Assembly: GCA_917880885.1 (NCBI GenBank)
Contig: OU862908.1
Span: 56,255,819 to 56,319,818 of the forward strand
Source of the DNA: Limnephilus marmoratus
Lineage: Eukaryota > Arthropoda > Insecta > Trichoptera > Limnephilidae
Length of the DNA stretch: 64,000 nt
Direction of reading: 5' to 3'
Part shown: positions 33,601 to 43,193 of the stretch, piece after piece
Layout of the letters: the number at the start of each line of letters is the position of its first letter
How positions within the stretch are numbered: the stretch's first letter is position 1
The notes under the pieces: model-generated
The model's database searches: none
Seen by the model: only the letters and a program-made list of their open reading frames with translations
What the model was told of the DNA's origin: nothing
Made by a program: the position numbers and the translations under genes

Positions 33601-35978
33601 TATTAAAGTTTGAATGACACAAGTGTGCTGGCGATCACGTGCTTCCTACTGATAATGTGCAAGCAGCAATTATTATGCAATCAGTGGGAGAAAAACTATT
33701 GTAAAAAATTATCCTGTCGACCTTCAAAGTAGGAAGGCGGCCATTACATAAACACCTCGAATTTAATCTATGTTTTCTTTAGTCCAAAAATTTACTACTC
33801 AAAGATAAATCTAATGTAATTTCTATTGTTAGTACATTACATAATGTATTATTAATCTTATCAGTTCATCCCAATTAATAAACTTGCGGACTTATATCAT
33901 GATAAGACTGGAATCCTTCAGCTACATTAATATTAATACAAGTCATATGAATAATTTATGATGGTAAGGAAACTGTAAGATTTTCCTCGTTCTGTCTAGA
34001 ACAAAGATATTAAGATAAAAATAAAAGGAAAAGGCTCTGATTAACTAGAAATAACGAGGTTTACGAGAAATAAAGAGATTCTCACAATCATTCAACACAT
34101 TTTTTTTTTAAAAGAAAGAAGAACAATTCTGGGTTATGAATAATCTGACAATATTTGAAAACCTACTACCACCACTCTAAGCGAAAAATGTTGCTTGCGT
34201 CTTGAAGGGGGACCTAACCAGCGGAGGAATTGAACCCGCGACGCCTGGGTGGGACCCAAACGTGATGCCAACTCGGCCACTGACCTCAATACTTGACCTG
34301 ACTCAACTGAATACTGACCTGACTCAACTGTATACTTGACCTGACTAAGTATTTGATTCACTCAATTGTGTCACGTCTTTGTAGGGCATCCCTGGCTTCT
34401 TCCATCCACTTGCAAGTCACACATCCTCCAGACATTCTTCTCTTTGTCCATCCGCTCTATTTGTCTAAGCCTTTTAAAATGATTTCAGAAATTGACAAAT
34501 AAACCAGAGAAATATAAAACAGATAACCGAAACCAAATTAAGAATAACTAAAATCACTGTTTAGACAACACAAATCGCATTATTTACTTTATACATATAT
34601 TATTAGGCTAAATGTTGTTGTTTTATGCCCACCTGCTTCGCAAAATAAAAATGTTATATTAGAATTTGGACCAGGCACAAGTTCAGAAGATTATTTTTTA
34701 AATGTTCCACATTCTTGTGCTATTTTTATTTGTGAAAAGTCTCATTTTGCGTGGACGTACAAGTGATTCAACATTCGCAACTAGCAACAAATAACATTCC
34801 CAAACATTAAACATGGCTTTCAAAGTTCTAAACAATGTTTGTAATGAGTCACATAACATAATATTACATACCCAGAATTAGCTAATTTTCACAGACATGT
34901 GGCAGATCATTTGTTTATAGTCAAACAATGCAAAAATTATAATGGAGACTGTTGACTTATTGAATACTTTCTTTCTGGCTTTGGCCAACCTTAAGAACAA
35001 GTGTTTTTTCTACTTTCAAGGTTTCCAATTTTAATTAAAGGGTCAAATTCACAGAATATTTGTTACAATGTAACGAAAGTGTCTATTACAAAAAGATTGG
35101 AACAACTTAATGCGTGTTACTTACATGTTTTAAATCTTGTCATTATTATTTTTTACTCTATACATTAGAAAAAGAAATGAAAAGGAAGCCATTGAGATAT
35201 ACTTGGTGATGTACAATAATAAATAGTTTTATGCAATTGTCACATCAAGTAAAAAGACAGCTCAGTAAAATGATAACATTTCTTAGGCTGGTAAGAAATT
35301 GCACAATTTACAACTGAAAAGTACCTAAACATAATGTAAATCTACATAAACAGATGATGTCCTCTGTATTGCAACGAGCATACAAAAAACTAGTAGGTAT
35401 TCGTGATTCAATGTCAAAGATTGCAAAGAACTACTCATACAATAAGAGACCGTAAAGCAATCATACCTGGGTAAGTTGACAAGTGCAACGTATTATTTAA
35501 AGCGAACCTATTATTCTCCACAAAGTCCCGAATGTCTCTCCATTGAATATCATCTACAGAAGGCAATGGAAGTCTTCTGGTGGAGATGGGTCCTCCTCTG
35601 ATAGACAGTACCAGCTTCAGAGTACACCCATCTTTGATGGAATAGTCACTCAAACTTGCAGAATCGTCCAGCTCCTTGAAGTTATATAACAAATGCTGCT
35701 GAGACATTGGAATACCTGCAAAACAAAACGAATCTGTCAAATCCAGACACTTCGAAGATATCTATACCTCATCAGTGTTCATAATATTACATCATACCTT
35801 CGACTCGGAAGATCTTGGTTTTAATGACGTAAATAGTGTCGTGCGGTGACACAGTCATTTGAAATGCCGATCCCGTGAGAGATTCCACAAGAACCTCGAT
35901 TGTTGGCTGACATAAACCATCTTCCTGCAGTGCTTTAGACCTGCCAGACAATCTTTCCGGGTAGCCATGTTGTGACAT
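15632..35978 (-). CDS. Zfand4: ZFAND4-like protein: ubiquitin-like domain plus AN1 zinc finger, seven coding exons
   Basis: Coding exons on the minus strand, 5' to 3': 35978-35798, 35715-35508, 24697-24561, 23569-23471, 19337-18741, 17443-17354 and 17235-15632. The splice phases agree throughout and give 971 residues. An in-frame stop lies three codons before the start ATG. Seen: a ubiquitin-like fold at about residues 26-101, ending in SIRGGP; a conserved ENNRDEALEWLP segment; an acidic stretch IEDDDDE; a basic patch (KRNKKKSPKGK); a long Ser/Asn-rich middle; and a canonical AN1 finger with C911, C914, C926, C928, C933, H936, H942, C944. The UBL-plus-AN1 order is that of vertebrate ZFAND4 (ANUBL1), which is shorter. 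A role in ubiquitin or proteasome biology is inferred from the domains only. Intron 2 is about 10.8 kb and is filled by mobile elements. The gene is divergent from RpS26. Confidence 0.93.
17755..18642 (-). mobile_element. Internally deleted mariner element in ZFAND4 intron 5
   Basis: Bounded by TA on each side (17753-17754 and 18643-18644), with inverted ends TACGAGGGG-AATCTAAAAGTAA and TACGAGGGGGGACCCAAAAGTAA. On the minus strand the transposase begins near 18446 (MADCQEQRA) and shifts frame. It then reads through the helix-turn-helix region (KTRVYEWFSLFKNG, RPSTSKTDEN, RVAAKFVPRLL). Most of the catalytic domain is missing: the NQLEENPEF region runs almost directly into the C-terminal APCDFFLFP block and a KHLEKCV-like end. 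At about 0.9 kb against a usual 1.3 kb it is non-functional. Confidence 0.92.
19499..21067. mobile_element. TIR element split by a LINE insertion
   Basis: About 51-bp inverted ends (19499-19549 and 21017-21067) share ATGTAGATTCACCAGTTTCC and GAACTA. Between them lie LINE B and about 230 bp of unique AT-rich sequence. No transposase is visible. Confidence 0.75.
19552..20782 (+). pseudogene. 5'-truncated CR1/jockey-like LINE (LINE B)
   Basis: Starts inside reverse transcriptase. It reads VDVSYNDFAKAFDSVDPLIL and NSGVPQGSNLGPLLF, then a frameshift before FADDLKLF, then ECSIMCYTKAN-type sequence and RDLGITFD. The C-terminal domain is open at 20170-20664. The tail is (AAATA)n. It is the same subfamily as LINE A and is nested in the TIR element of ZFAND4 intron 4. 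Confidence 0.88.
21490..21600. repeat. Direct and inverted short repeat
   Basis: AATGGAGTTCTACGAATTAA occurs twice about 69 bp apart, with an inverted AAACTCCATTT between the copies, so the block can fold in alternative ways. Confidence 0.6.
22165..22565 (+). repeat. Dispersed repeat family 2, longest copy
   Basis: Opens with GGGAGGAAAATAATTTCCCT and CATCTTTGGGGATG. It contains GACGGATGTTTGAATCCATCC and ends CTTGGGGTGACC...TTATCCAATAAATGATTCCC. Other copies are at 44822-45165 (-), 48000-48265 (+), 52240-52330 with 52960-53165 (+) and 53520-53650 (-). The length of about 400 bp and lack of coding suggest a SINE or MITE. Confidence 0.7.
22948..23235. mobile_element. MITE with about 45-bp imperfect TIRs
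   Basis: The left end, TAAGGCTTGGTGCATACATC, is matched by the inverted right end GATGTGTGCGGCCAGCCTAA. CCGATTGTCTGATCAGACAA is mirrored by TTGTCTGATCAGTCAATCAG. Internal GC-rich blocks have several copies of CCGATT. It lies in intron 4 of ZFAND4. Confidence 0.65.
23999..24112. other. Long hairpin in ZFAND4 intron 3
   Basis: Arms of about 46 bp: GACAACTCAACAAAGTGGCA... pairs with ...GCACATTGTTGAGTTGTC, with CCCCTTTGAAAAGTCATT / AATGACATTTCAAAGGAG inside. The loop is about 22 nt. A related half-arm occurs at about 49695-49740 (AAGGGGTGTAGAAATGCCAC...GTTGTCAT). Confidence 0.65.
25229..25800 (+). mobile_element. Candidate solo LTR, or a CpG-rich promoter with a first exon
   Basis: Begins TGTTAGGAAACACAG and ends GGTAACA, the TGTTA...TAACA form of LTR ends. 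AATAAA lies at 25777-25782. The first 300 bp are CpG-rich, unlike the neighbourhood. The flanking 5-mers do not match, which weakens the LTR call. An open frame from 25543 (MDVRPDDGPADG...) reaches GTAAGT, a consensus donor, so a first coding exon on the strand opposite to ZFAND4 is the alternative. Confidence 0.4.
26806..27766. mobile_element. Foldback element with arms of about 215 bp
   Basis: The left arm (26806-27025) and right arm (27552-27766) are complementary through GTACGGGCGAGAGTCCTAGA, TTGGGCCGGAAAATCCGAAT, GGCGTCGGCAAGCAATATTA and AGTCATAGAAAAACAAGAAA. The centre holds a telomere-like minisatellite. No coding frame and no clear target duplication were found. Confidence 0.8.
27216..27452. 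repeat. TTAGG-type minisatellite
   Basis: Three and a half units, each made of (CCTAA)2-4, then CGCTAGGTTTGTG, usually TAACATGGTTTGTG, then CCCCTTTATACCGC and TGCTCGCGTCC. The same modules occur singly in the MITE at 7523-7954. (CCTAA)n is the common insect telomere repeat; here it is interstitial and inside a transposon. Confidence 0.85.
28550..28882 (+). pseudogene. Zinc-finger and Gag-like ORF relic
   Basis: A single open frame. The N-terminal part has C-x2-C then H-x5-H (CKACSCEVL...HMATSKHIRN), a BED-like finger. The C-terminal part, GEWKRFKQSFLVYMMANN followed by KVARFLHTIL, resembles the helical start of retrotransposon Gag proteins. A one-base break just upstream removes the SFKSWL segment that normally precedes the finger. 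GTATGC at about 28645 could be a splice donor between the two parts. Function unknown; probably a relic. Confidence 0.5.
29113..29219 (+). repeat. tRNA-derived SINE family 1, copy b (3' part)
   Basis: Shares CCATCACAACACAAGCAAGC, GGCTTTCTGTGGTGG and TTATTCGTAACCCGGGAAT with the other copies. The tRNA head is lost, and it abuts the (TTTA)n end of LINE C. Confidence 0.7.
29399..32252 (-). pseudogene. LINE C ORF2: endonuclease and reverse transcriptase, one frameshift
   Basis: The frame begins upstream of the ORF1 stop (GYGQNIRGCRTK) and runs to 29994. Endonuclease motifs: LLTETWL, RGGGVLISV, LFGDYNTPSIDW and DCHHPALS. RT motifs: KNKKAGPDNVHP, ITNYRPI, QHGFLSGRST, YTDFIKAFDKV, TSGVPQGSHLGPILF and the catalytic FADD. 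After NDLGIIF a T6 run shifts the frame; the C-terminal domain (KMLGFILRNS...FLRHINFKLGIP) resumes at 29944-29399. Apart from that single slip it looks complete, so it is the youngest LINE in the window. The 3' tail is (TTTA)n on the plus strand at 29216-29236. Confidence 0.92.
32192..32926 (-). CDS. LINE C ORF1 protein
   Basis: An intact 244-residue frame. It has an N-terminal helical part and a heptad-like stretch (about 45-70, MAAKMAALEGELTATK). It then has an RRM-like start (RANNLIIINVPES), a basic segment DKSRPIKVILRN and a C-terminal region with SDQTPNQRKHLLDLR. Known family role: LINE ORF1 proteins bind the element RNA and chaperone nucleic acid. The C-terminus overlaps the start of ORF2 in another frame by at least 60 nt. 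Confidence 0.85.
   Translation of the reverse strand: MDSQGFISLARDAVEALTELIIDPSSKLNKDQIAKIIPRTNAILGTIAQMAAKMAALEGELTATKTLTSKPNSLESTCEAADELEERKIRANNLIIINVPESTKLNQIEKIEDDNLQITTILKKIDNNIDPNSINTFRLGAVRPDKSRPIKVILRNSTEAMTILRKKNYYLNNSPVKIFSDQTPNQRKHLLDLRQTMESRIQGGEVGLTIKYINSKPTIVKSTPKNSKTSMDMAKTSGAAAPNS
33369..35434. other. ZFAND4 intron 2, non-repeat remainder
   Basis: AT-rich intron sequence. Apart from SINE copy c (34107-34290) and a fragment at about 34290-34440 related to the RTE-type 3' sequence at 55.1 kb (GTATTTGATTCACTCAATTG and GCATCCCTGGCTTCTT), nothing was recognised. Confidence 0.5.
34107..34290 (-). repeat. tRNA-derived SINE family 1, copy c
   Basis: Minus-strand copy with a GGTTCAATTCC B-box form and the diagnostic CTACTACCACCA and TAATCTGACAATATTTGAAA segments seen in the other copies. 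It lies between the large hAT insertion and exon 2 of ZFAND4, within intron 2. Confidence 0.7.
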
Positions 35979-36598
35979 TTCACTTTATTTGTTGAAAAAC
36001 TGATAACATTACTAATAACACACTTTATGAACACTTATCCGCACAAATTGATGCCATCGCAATATGGGTGGGTATAGTACACAGATCACTTTAGTATAAT
36101 AATTGTTAACAACACTACGCTACTGCAGGACGTTTCTACAACAGATATACGACCGAAAACGAAAGAATGCGTAGAACTCGCGGAGGTTGATTCGCGCTGA
36201 TAATAGAATGACGAACACAATTGTATATATTTTCAACTAAAAATAATTAGATTGACTGGGATCTGGAAGACAATTTCAAATAGACTAGGGAACCCATATC
36301 CCCATATATAAATCTTGATTTTGCATATGCAACCAAACATCACACAAAATATCACTGTCCTTCTTTAACGAGTGTTATCGGAGACCATAGAAAGAGAGGC
36401 AACACATTTGTGTGCACCAATTTTATTTGTTAATTGAGTACAGAGATCTGTTTTATCTTCCGGTAAACCTCCACAGAGTCATAGACAACACACCACACTC
36501 AGCGGAAAGCAACTAGCGCCTCCTGACGGTACTTTGAGAGAAAAGGCTAGGCGATTGACAACTTCATTTCCGTTCTCTACAATTTTTGGTCACGCAAA
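35979..36598. promoter_or_regulatory. Divergent promoter region between ZFAND4 and RpS26
   Basis: About 620 bp separate the two start codons. The RpS26 side ends in a pyrimidine-rich stretch (TTCATTTCCGTTCTCTAC) about 20 bp before its ATG, the form expected of a ribosomal-protein TOP-type transcription start. Toward the ZFAND4 side the region has several CpG-containing segments. No TATA box was identified with confidence. Confidence 0.6.
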
Positions 36599-39500
36599 AT
36601 GGTGTGTATTTTCTCTCTTGGCTGATTTTTTTTCAATTTTTGTTATTTCAAAAGCCTTTTATACGTATTTATTATATTGTTAAATCAAACACTGCTATAT
36701 CTGAAGCTACTTTTGTTTATTTCAATTGTGTTTTACGACAAATAATTACTAAAGAGACGCTGTCAAATCTGCCATGTGGCTATAACCCTAAAATTAGTTT
36801 GTTTCGTAAATGCCGATGTTTTTCGGATGAGTAAAAGCTATTCTATATTGTGTGCTCGTTCCCTGTGGTGTGATATTAATATTTATTCTTTGTTTTGGTT
36901 TTAGACTTGCAAGCGACGAAACGCCGGACGTTCCAAGAACGGTCGTGGTCATGTTGAACCCGTCCGATGCACAAACTGCGCCAGGTGCGTGCCTAAAGAT
37001 AAGGCCATCAAGAAGTTCGTCATCAGGAACATCGTAGAGGCTGCTGCCGTCAGGGATATCATGGAGGCTTCCATTGATAGTAAGTACCGAATCCTCAGAT
37101 AAGTGTCAAGTGAGCTTCATAACATCACGGTGTTTACTACAAATACAGTGAATTAAATGTATCCCCAAACAGTGTATATCGCAAGTGAGATCTGAATTTT
37201 TAATTCTTTGACAAAATTACGAAATATTAATATTTCACAGGTAATTGGAATCTGCAATACTTCCTGCTGTTATTTTGCGGATCTGTGCTTCACCTTTTTT
37301 GTAAATGTTGGCCTGTTGTGCTTTATCTATAAGTAAACACCAGTGTTCTTCCAATCGATATTGATATAGAAAACCATAGTACATACATCATTTTAAAAGG
37401 AAGATGATACCACATTTTAGTGATCAATTTTCAACACCTCAAAATCTTTTGTAAAAGTTTTGTAGCGAGGTTACCACACAATAACAAGTCCCAAGCCTAG
37501 CGTCAATCTATAATAGTCTACACACACTGTTTTTGCTAGTGTTAGCACAGCTTAATTGTAGCAGTAAAACAGTCCTAAAGAAATGATACTTTATAAATTA
37601 TAAAAGTGCCCACTAACCGTTTCCATCCTTTTTTAACTCGTTGAATGCCGGGGAACAACACGGAAATTTCACAACCTTGAATTTGAATTGAATGTTTTGT
37701 GGATTAATTTTGAGCTATTGTATATTTTATTGACTGAAACACGTTCACAACACAATAAACTATCTACCAAAATAACATTATTTGCGTTAATTACGTAAAT
37801 TGATAGGTTTTACGATGTTTTAGTCGAGTAAGACACATAAATTATGACGCGGCAGAAATGACATTTCGTGTCCAGCGATTCTGACACTGTCTTTGACAAA
37901 TTTTGTACATAGAAGGGTCAAAATCGTAGATAAAGGAATTTTTCCCGCGCATGCGCAAGAACTGCGCACATCCCCGCGCTCCGGTAAATTATTAATATAA
38001 ATTATTTGGAGTGACTAGGCGCATTGCAGGTTTCGCTATGGTAAAGGGCGATAATAGAGCAAGCGATTCTGACCGTGTTCTTCATACACTTTCTTTATAC
38101 ATAAGGGTCAAAATCGCGTGTAAAATCTCATGACACCGGTGCACGAGCGGCAAATGTCGGGTTAAGAACCAAAAGGTCATTAATTCTTAGGCAACATGTA
38201 GCATGCGGCAATGGCGTATGTTATACACAGTCTTTCAATCAAAAGAACACAAAGTGACAAGAAGCTAGTAACTTTGCCGCATGTAGATTGTTGTTGCCGA
38301 AACGCTTGCGTCACCTCTCGAATAATGTCACCATTATCCAACAGTCAGCAGATCACTGCAGCTTATATCATGCTGCCGCGGAGTAAAATATTGAAAAAAC
38401 TGTTTGGTTTATTGAAGATTATCATAATTCACCAGATTGTGGAATAATGGTATAAATGAACATACTTATCACCCCTTCCACCTGTGAATCAATGAGCTTG
38501 CTCATTTGGGCGTGACACAGACGCTACTAGGTATCGTTTGCTCATTAGCAGCAAGAGAGCATGTGTGTCTGTAGCTTAATAAAATTATCATTATAAAAAT
38601 AATATGAAAAAAATTAAAACTGAAGTAGTTAGAGAGCAAATGCGATTTCTAAACTATTTCAATTAGTAAACCAATTTCGTGTAAAACTCATGCTCAACTT
38701 TTTGACATCAGCATATAATTCCCTTCACCACTGTGGCTTTCTTCTTTTGTTTTATGATTCGTAACTACAGTAAAACCTCTGCCTATCGTTTTGTATTGAA
38801 AAATGCTACTTTCATACAAATGTCATATTACTTGGATGAGCTCCACAGTTATCTACAAATAATAAAATATTTCGTTTTTTATTCCCATTGCTGCATCAAG
38901 GTCCCTTAAATGTTTATAGTCATCCATGTCTTTTGTTTATGTAATATTTTAAGGGTAAAGTTTTCACATTCTTAAAACACCTAGGCTTCAGCGATTTTCC
39001 GAAGACGAGTGGCTCTTGTATATCTGTTCCACCATTGTTGTTGCAAAACAACATAAAGATCTTCTCTTTCGACTCTTTACCACTGTGGCAAGACTCGCCC
39101 TTTAACATTAATGTGTCTCTCTAGTTTTCAAAGATATTCAGCACAGTAAAAAGATAGCAGGCATGCGCTGCCGTATTTGGCGTAGCAACGACAGCAAAAA
39201 AAAAACTAATGTCAAAATCGTTCTTTATGAGTATCGTTAATTGAAACCAACAAAGTTTTAGGACATCTACATAGCATAAAATGAAGTCGCTCAAAATGTA
39301 TGTGCGCATAGATCTTTTAAACTACGCAACGGATTTTCATGCGGTTTTCACCAATAAGAGTGATTCAAGGGGAAGATTTATATGTATAATATATGCTTAT
39401 TATAGAAGAGAAATTCAAATATTCAATTCAGGCAGCGGGCAGCTGGCAAGCGGGTGATGTGGATTTTATGAAGGTTGGGCAATGGCGTTGTGTTTCGTTA

Positions 39501-40169
39501 GCCACAGCAACGTGTGGTCGGGTCTGCTAGTTTAACTATAAAATATGGTTTTGTATGTTCATATTTTGAAAAATGATCGATCAAGCAAAATATTTAGTAT
39601 AAAAACTGCGTGTTTTAATGACCAATTTGTTTAAACTATATGTATATAGAGAAAGATCAAAGCCACCTATTTTTTGGAGTTTTGTATGAAATTAATTTGG
39701 GAATGGAAAAAATAAATGATAAATGTGGGTAAATGGTTAATCAGGGAACGATCGATAGTGATCTCACTGTATTTAGCCGCCGCGACTGTTTGTGAAGACA
39801 TGTTCCACCAAAATGATTTAGGCTCCATGGAATCGTTTAGTCGCTCATGATACAAACATGGATATTAAAATGATTCAAAATTCGCAAGTGGCATTGTTTC
39901 AAATTTGTGGCACACAGTTCCTCACACCCAGATACGATTCTTTGTAACATTTTCCAACGATTGTATACATTTATTCTAATTTATTGTTTCTCCTTCCAGG
40001 CAACTACCAGCTCCCCAAACTCTACGCGAAGCTCCACTACTGCGTGTCGTGCGCAATCCACAGCAAGGTGGTGCGCAACAGGTCCAAGAAGGATCGCCGC
40101 ATCAGGACCCCTCCCCAGAGGTCCTTCCCCAGGGATAACCGTAACAACCAGAACAGGCCCAGGAAGTGA
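36599..40169 (+). CDS. RpS26: 40S ribosomal protein S26 (eS26), three coding exons
   Basis: Exon 1 contributes only the ATG (36599-36601), followed directly by the intron. Exon 2 is 36905-37079 and exon 3 is 40000-40169. The total is 115 residues, the usual eS26 length. Seen: a basic N-terminus, the family core [19 protein letters not shown] with its cysteine pair, and the second pair in [18 protein letters not shown] (four zinc-type cysteines overall), ending in a basic tail with [11 protein letters not shown]. eS26 sits near the mRNA exit channel of the small ribosomal subunit. A polyadenylation signal AATAAA is at 40197-40202. Having the start codon alone in exon 1 next to a TOP-like start site fits a highly expressed ribosomal-protein gene. 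Intron 2 (2.9 kb) contains a short Helitron. Confidence 0.98.
37080..39265. other. RpS26 intron 2, 5' portion
   Basis: No coding signal. Two diverged copies of a block, GCGATTCTGAC...AAGGGTCAAAATCG, lie at about 37880-37940 and 38065-38125. Each is partly self-complementary (GATTCTGAC / GTCAAAATC). Confidence 0.5.
39266..39530 (+). mobile_element. Short non-autonomous Helitron in RpS26 intron 2
   Basis: Starts TCTACATAGCATAAAATGAA after an A and ends GGTCGGGTCTGCTAG before a T, with no target duplication: the 5'-TC, 3'-CTRR, A/T insertion rule. It shares CTCAAAATGTATGTGCGCAT, ACTACGCAACG and GCGGTTTTCACCAATA with the second copy at 43617-44135. Confidence 0.85.
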
Positions 40170-40404
40170 ACAACTATTCCACTTACATTACTCACAATAA
40201 AATAATGTAAACCAACCTTTGTGTTTTATTTTAATCAGTCATTCTGTACACATTAATTGCTGCTGTGTCTTAAGACAATGAAAAGGCTGTATGTTAAGCC
40301 TCGTACATAATTATACTCAGAACAATTTAAGGCTGGGAATACGTGGACTGCTATGAGCAGTCTATATTTATTTATTTTTTTAATGGACTACTTTCCGATT
40401 ACAC

Positions 40405-40921
40405 CAGGGTTTCCCAACCAGTGGTCCGCAAGAGGCTTGCGATGGTCCGCCGGTCAATAAGCGCGCGGGCGGTCCCTGGTCGAGAAGTCTGAAAAAAATC
40501 GGGACAGTATTCCGTTTATCACTATTGTACCTTGTGGTCAGTGGCCATTATGATATTCCGTTTCGCCCCATCCTACACCATTCTACCCCCTCCGTTGTGG
40601 TAAATATTCTGCTAGAACCCGTCCCACCCTATCCCATTACTCCCTCCTGTTGCGCTATCCGTCCCTGGTGCCACCCATGCTATCCTATGCCACCCGCAGT
40701 GGCTTGGCACCTGGGACGGATAGGGCGGACAACGTGGTGTCAACCCCCCCCCCCATTAAAGACAAACATAAATTTCGACTTCATAAAAAATTGATCCGCC
40801 CTAGGGGGGAAGGGGGGGAGGTGGCTAGAGAATTGTGAGCCCCGGGTGCTGGCCCCCCCTCGCTATGCCACTGCTTGTGGTACCTGTCGAAAAAATGTCA
40901 GAGAAAGGTTGGGAACCACTG
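40405..40921. mobile_element. Non-autonomous hAT element
   Basis: Ends CAGGGTTTCCCAACCAGTGG and the inverted GTTGGGAACCACTG. Perfect 8-bp duplication GATTACAC at 40397-40404 and 40922-40929. It is related to 1680-2189. Confidence 0.93.
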
Positions 40922-41106
40922 GATTACACAATACACACATAACTTGAAATGGTAAAAATAAAAGAAACATTATAAACGAATGAAGCAAAGACAACAGAAG
41001 GAATAAAATATATGATATTCAAGTCAAAGCCTGAACTTAGTATAATGTCTCTAACTTTAGACATTGTTCCGTAAAGACTGACAAAAATCATTTAGGGCTG
41101 GTCGTT

Positions 41107-42420
41107 TCACAGAATTTGAATGATTCGTCAAATTTTGTAGTTATTCTCCTGTCTGGAACCCACATTATAATATACATGTAAAAGCTGTTGAAAGAATACA
41201 AAATGAATTCTTACGTTTTATAAATTTTAAAATGGGCATTCCAGCAATTATGTTAAACTACAACACTGTTAAATAATATGAATATGCTCAAATTGTCAGA
41301 CTGAAGAATTTTCACTGACTTGGTTTTTCTATATACAATTCTAAATGATTTAGCCGATAGTCCGGTATTGCTTGAATTGATAGATACCACCAGTACCGGA
41401 TTATCCCTAAGGCAGAGTAGGCAACTGCCTAGGGGCCCCGCATCGGCTATCCGGCTATCCCGCATCCCCGTGTCCCGAGAATTTTTATTTTTTTATCAGG
41501 AACATTTACAGGTTAATAACATGAGTACACGCATTAAAGAAAACAACAAATTATAATAATTAGGTTACAAATAAATAACCAATGTACACATCATGCACAA
41601 ATAATAAATAAAAAGTCTATAATTAAAACAAATATTATTCGAGAAAAACGCATTCAAAGTTTTGCTGAAGGATAATTCAACATACAAATGGTTTCACATA
41701 AAATGCTGTATCTCCGTCAATTTTTCGAATTTCTTTAAAAAATTTGGTGAGAGTTTTTTTTAACAAATGCATCTTTCAGAAAATGAAATACATAAAAAAT
41801 TACAATTTTGTACACTGACTGACTGACTGTTGATTTACATGTAGAAATAGTAACAAAATTTCAAAAGCATCGGTCAAGTCAAGTTAAGATTTTGAGTTGT
41901 GATGTTCACAAACATCAGAAATGTTCTTTGCGTGGAAACAGATTAAAAAAAAATTATACTCGAAATATATTTGAATCGAGCATGATGGCTGGTCGCTTGA
42001 AACGCTGTACCTTCGTTAGTTTTGCTCCGATTTACTTGAAATTTTGACACAATACTCAATACACTGACATGTTTTATATTCAGAAAAAATTAAAAAAAAT
42101 GTTTTAAAATCTTACCCCCCCCCCCCTCTTTAAGCCTTGTTAAGGATTTGATCAAGAGAACAAGGAGGCGTTTTGAGGCCCCTTCAACCCCCCCCCCCCC
42201 CCGGTAGTCCGCCATTTGTAAAGGGGCCCCGAGACGTGCATTGCCTAGGGGCCCCGACATGGTTAATCCGGCCCTGGATACCACTACGTAATACAAGAAG
42301 TCAGAATTTATTTCAGTTTAGAAATTCTGGGACTAACTACCATATGTATTCCTCTTTGCCCAGAATACTAATGGAGGGAAACAATTAAACCAAGTCACTG
42401 GACCTCTTCAATTTATCTTT
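41107..42420 (+). pseudogene. LINE C-terminal remnant split by a hAT element
   Basis: In translation 41155-41270 reads WNPHYNIHVKAVERIQNEFL then a FKMGIP segment, typical of the LINE C-terminal domain. A DSPVLLELID-like piece follows just before the insertion, and further degraded sequence after it. There are many stops and frame changes. Confidence 0.7.
41391..42276. mobile_element. hAT-type element inserted in the LINE remnant
   Basis: Perfect 8-bp duplication GATACCAC at 41383-41390 and 42277-42284. The ends CAGTACCGGATTATCC and GGTTAATCCGGCCCTG are complementary. GCCTAGGGGCCCCG occurs near both ends in inverted orientation. Inside are long C-runs and AT-rich sequence, with no transposase. 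Confidence 0.9.
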
Positions 42421-43193
42421 AAACAAATACAAAATATTGTTACTGAGGTATGTACGTATGTATATATATTCAGTTATGTACATATGTACAATAAATACTG
42501 TAAATCGAAAAAGGGTGTTCAATAATTAAATTAATTTTGGAATTCTATTGTATCAATATTGGCTAGTTGTTTCACATAACTGAAATGATAATAGAACTTG
42601 AAAATTAACTTTGAAATTTGATGAATTGTTCGAATCTTGCGAAACAACTGGCACCAAAAATTTCAAGGACTAGACCTGAGTCTTTTCATTCTGGACAGTG
42701 GGAGTGGTACCCATAATCAGTAGAGTATTGATTGAGGAAAAGCGATTCATTATTTCTGAGTCTACAGAAAGGAATGTTGAACTGAATGAATAAGTTTGCG
42801 GCAAAGAAGGTGAATCACTAAAATGATTAATCTTTCGAACACCGAGCTCCCGTAACTTAATACTAGATCTAGTAGTGGGCCGAGGGAAAAAATCCCACCA
42901 ACAAGACATCATAAGGACACGCCGGCGCTCAACTAAATTTTGCATATCCAATGGGTACTTTTGGCTCTTGAGAAGTTATTAATTTTAATTTACTCAATAA
43001 TTTTAAAATTAATAGTTTGTATCCTGATGAAGAAACTATTGGTTTAGAAACATGTTGATAATTTTGATTAAAATTGTGCAAAGTTGGTTATTTAATTATT
43101 TAGTAATAATTTTAACGATGCAGATAAAAGTTCCTACGTTTTTCTAATGAAGCTGTGTTTAATATTTGTTCAATTTTATCATATTATGAGTAA

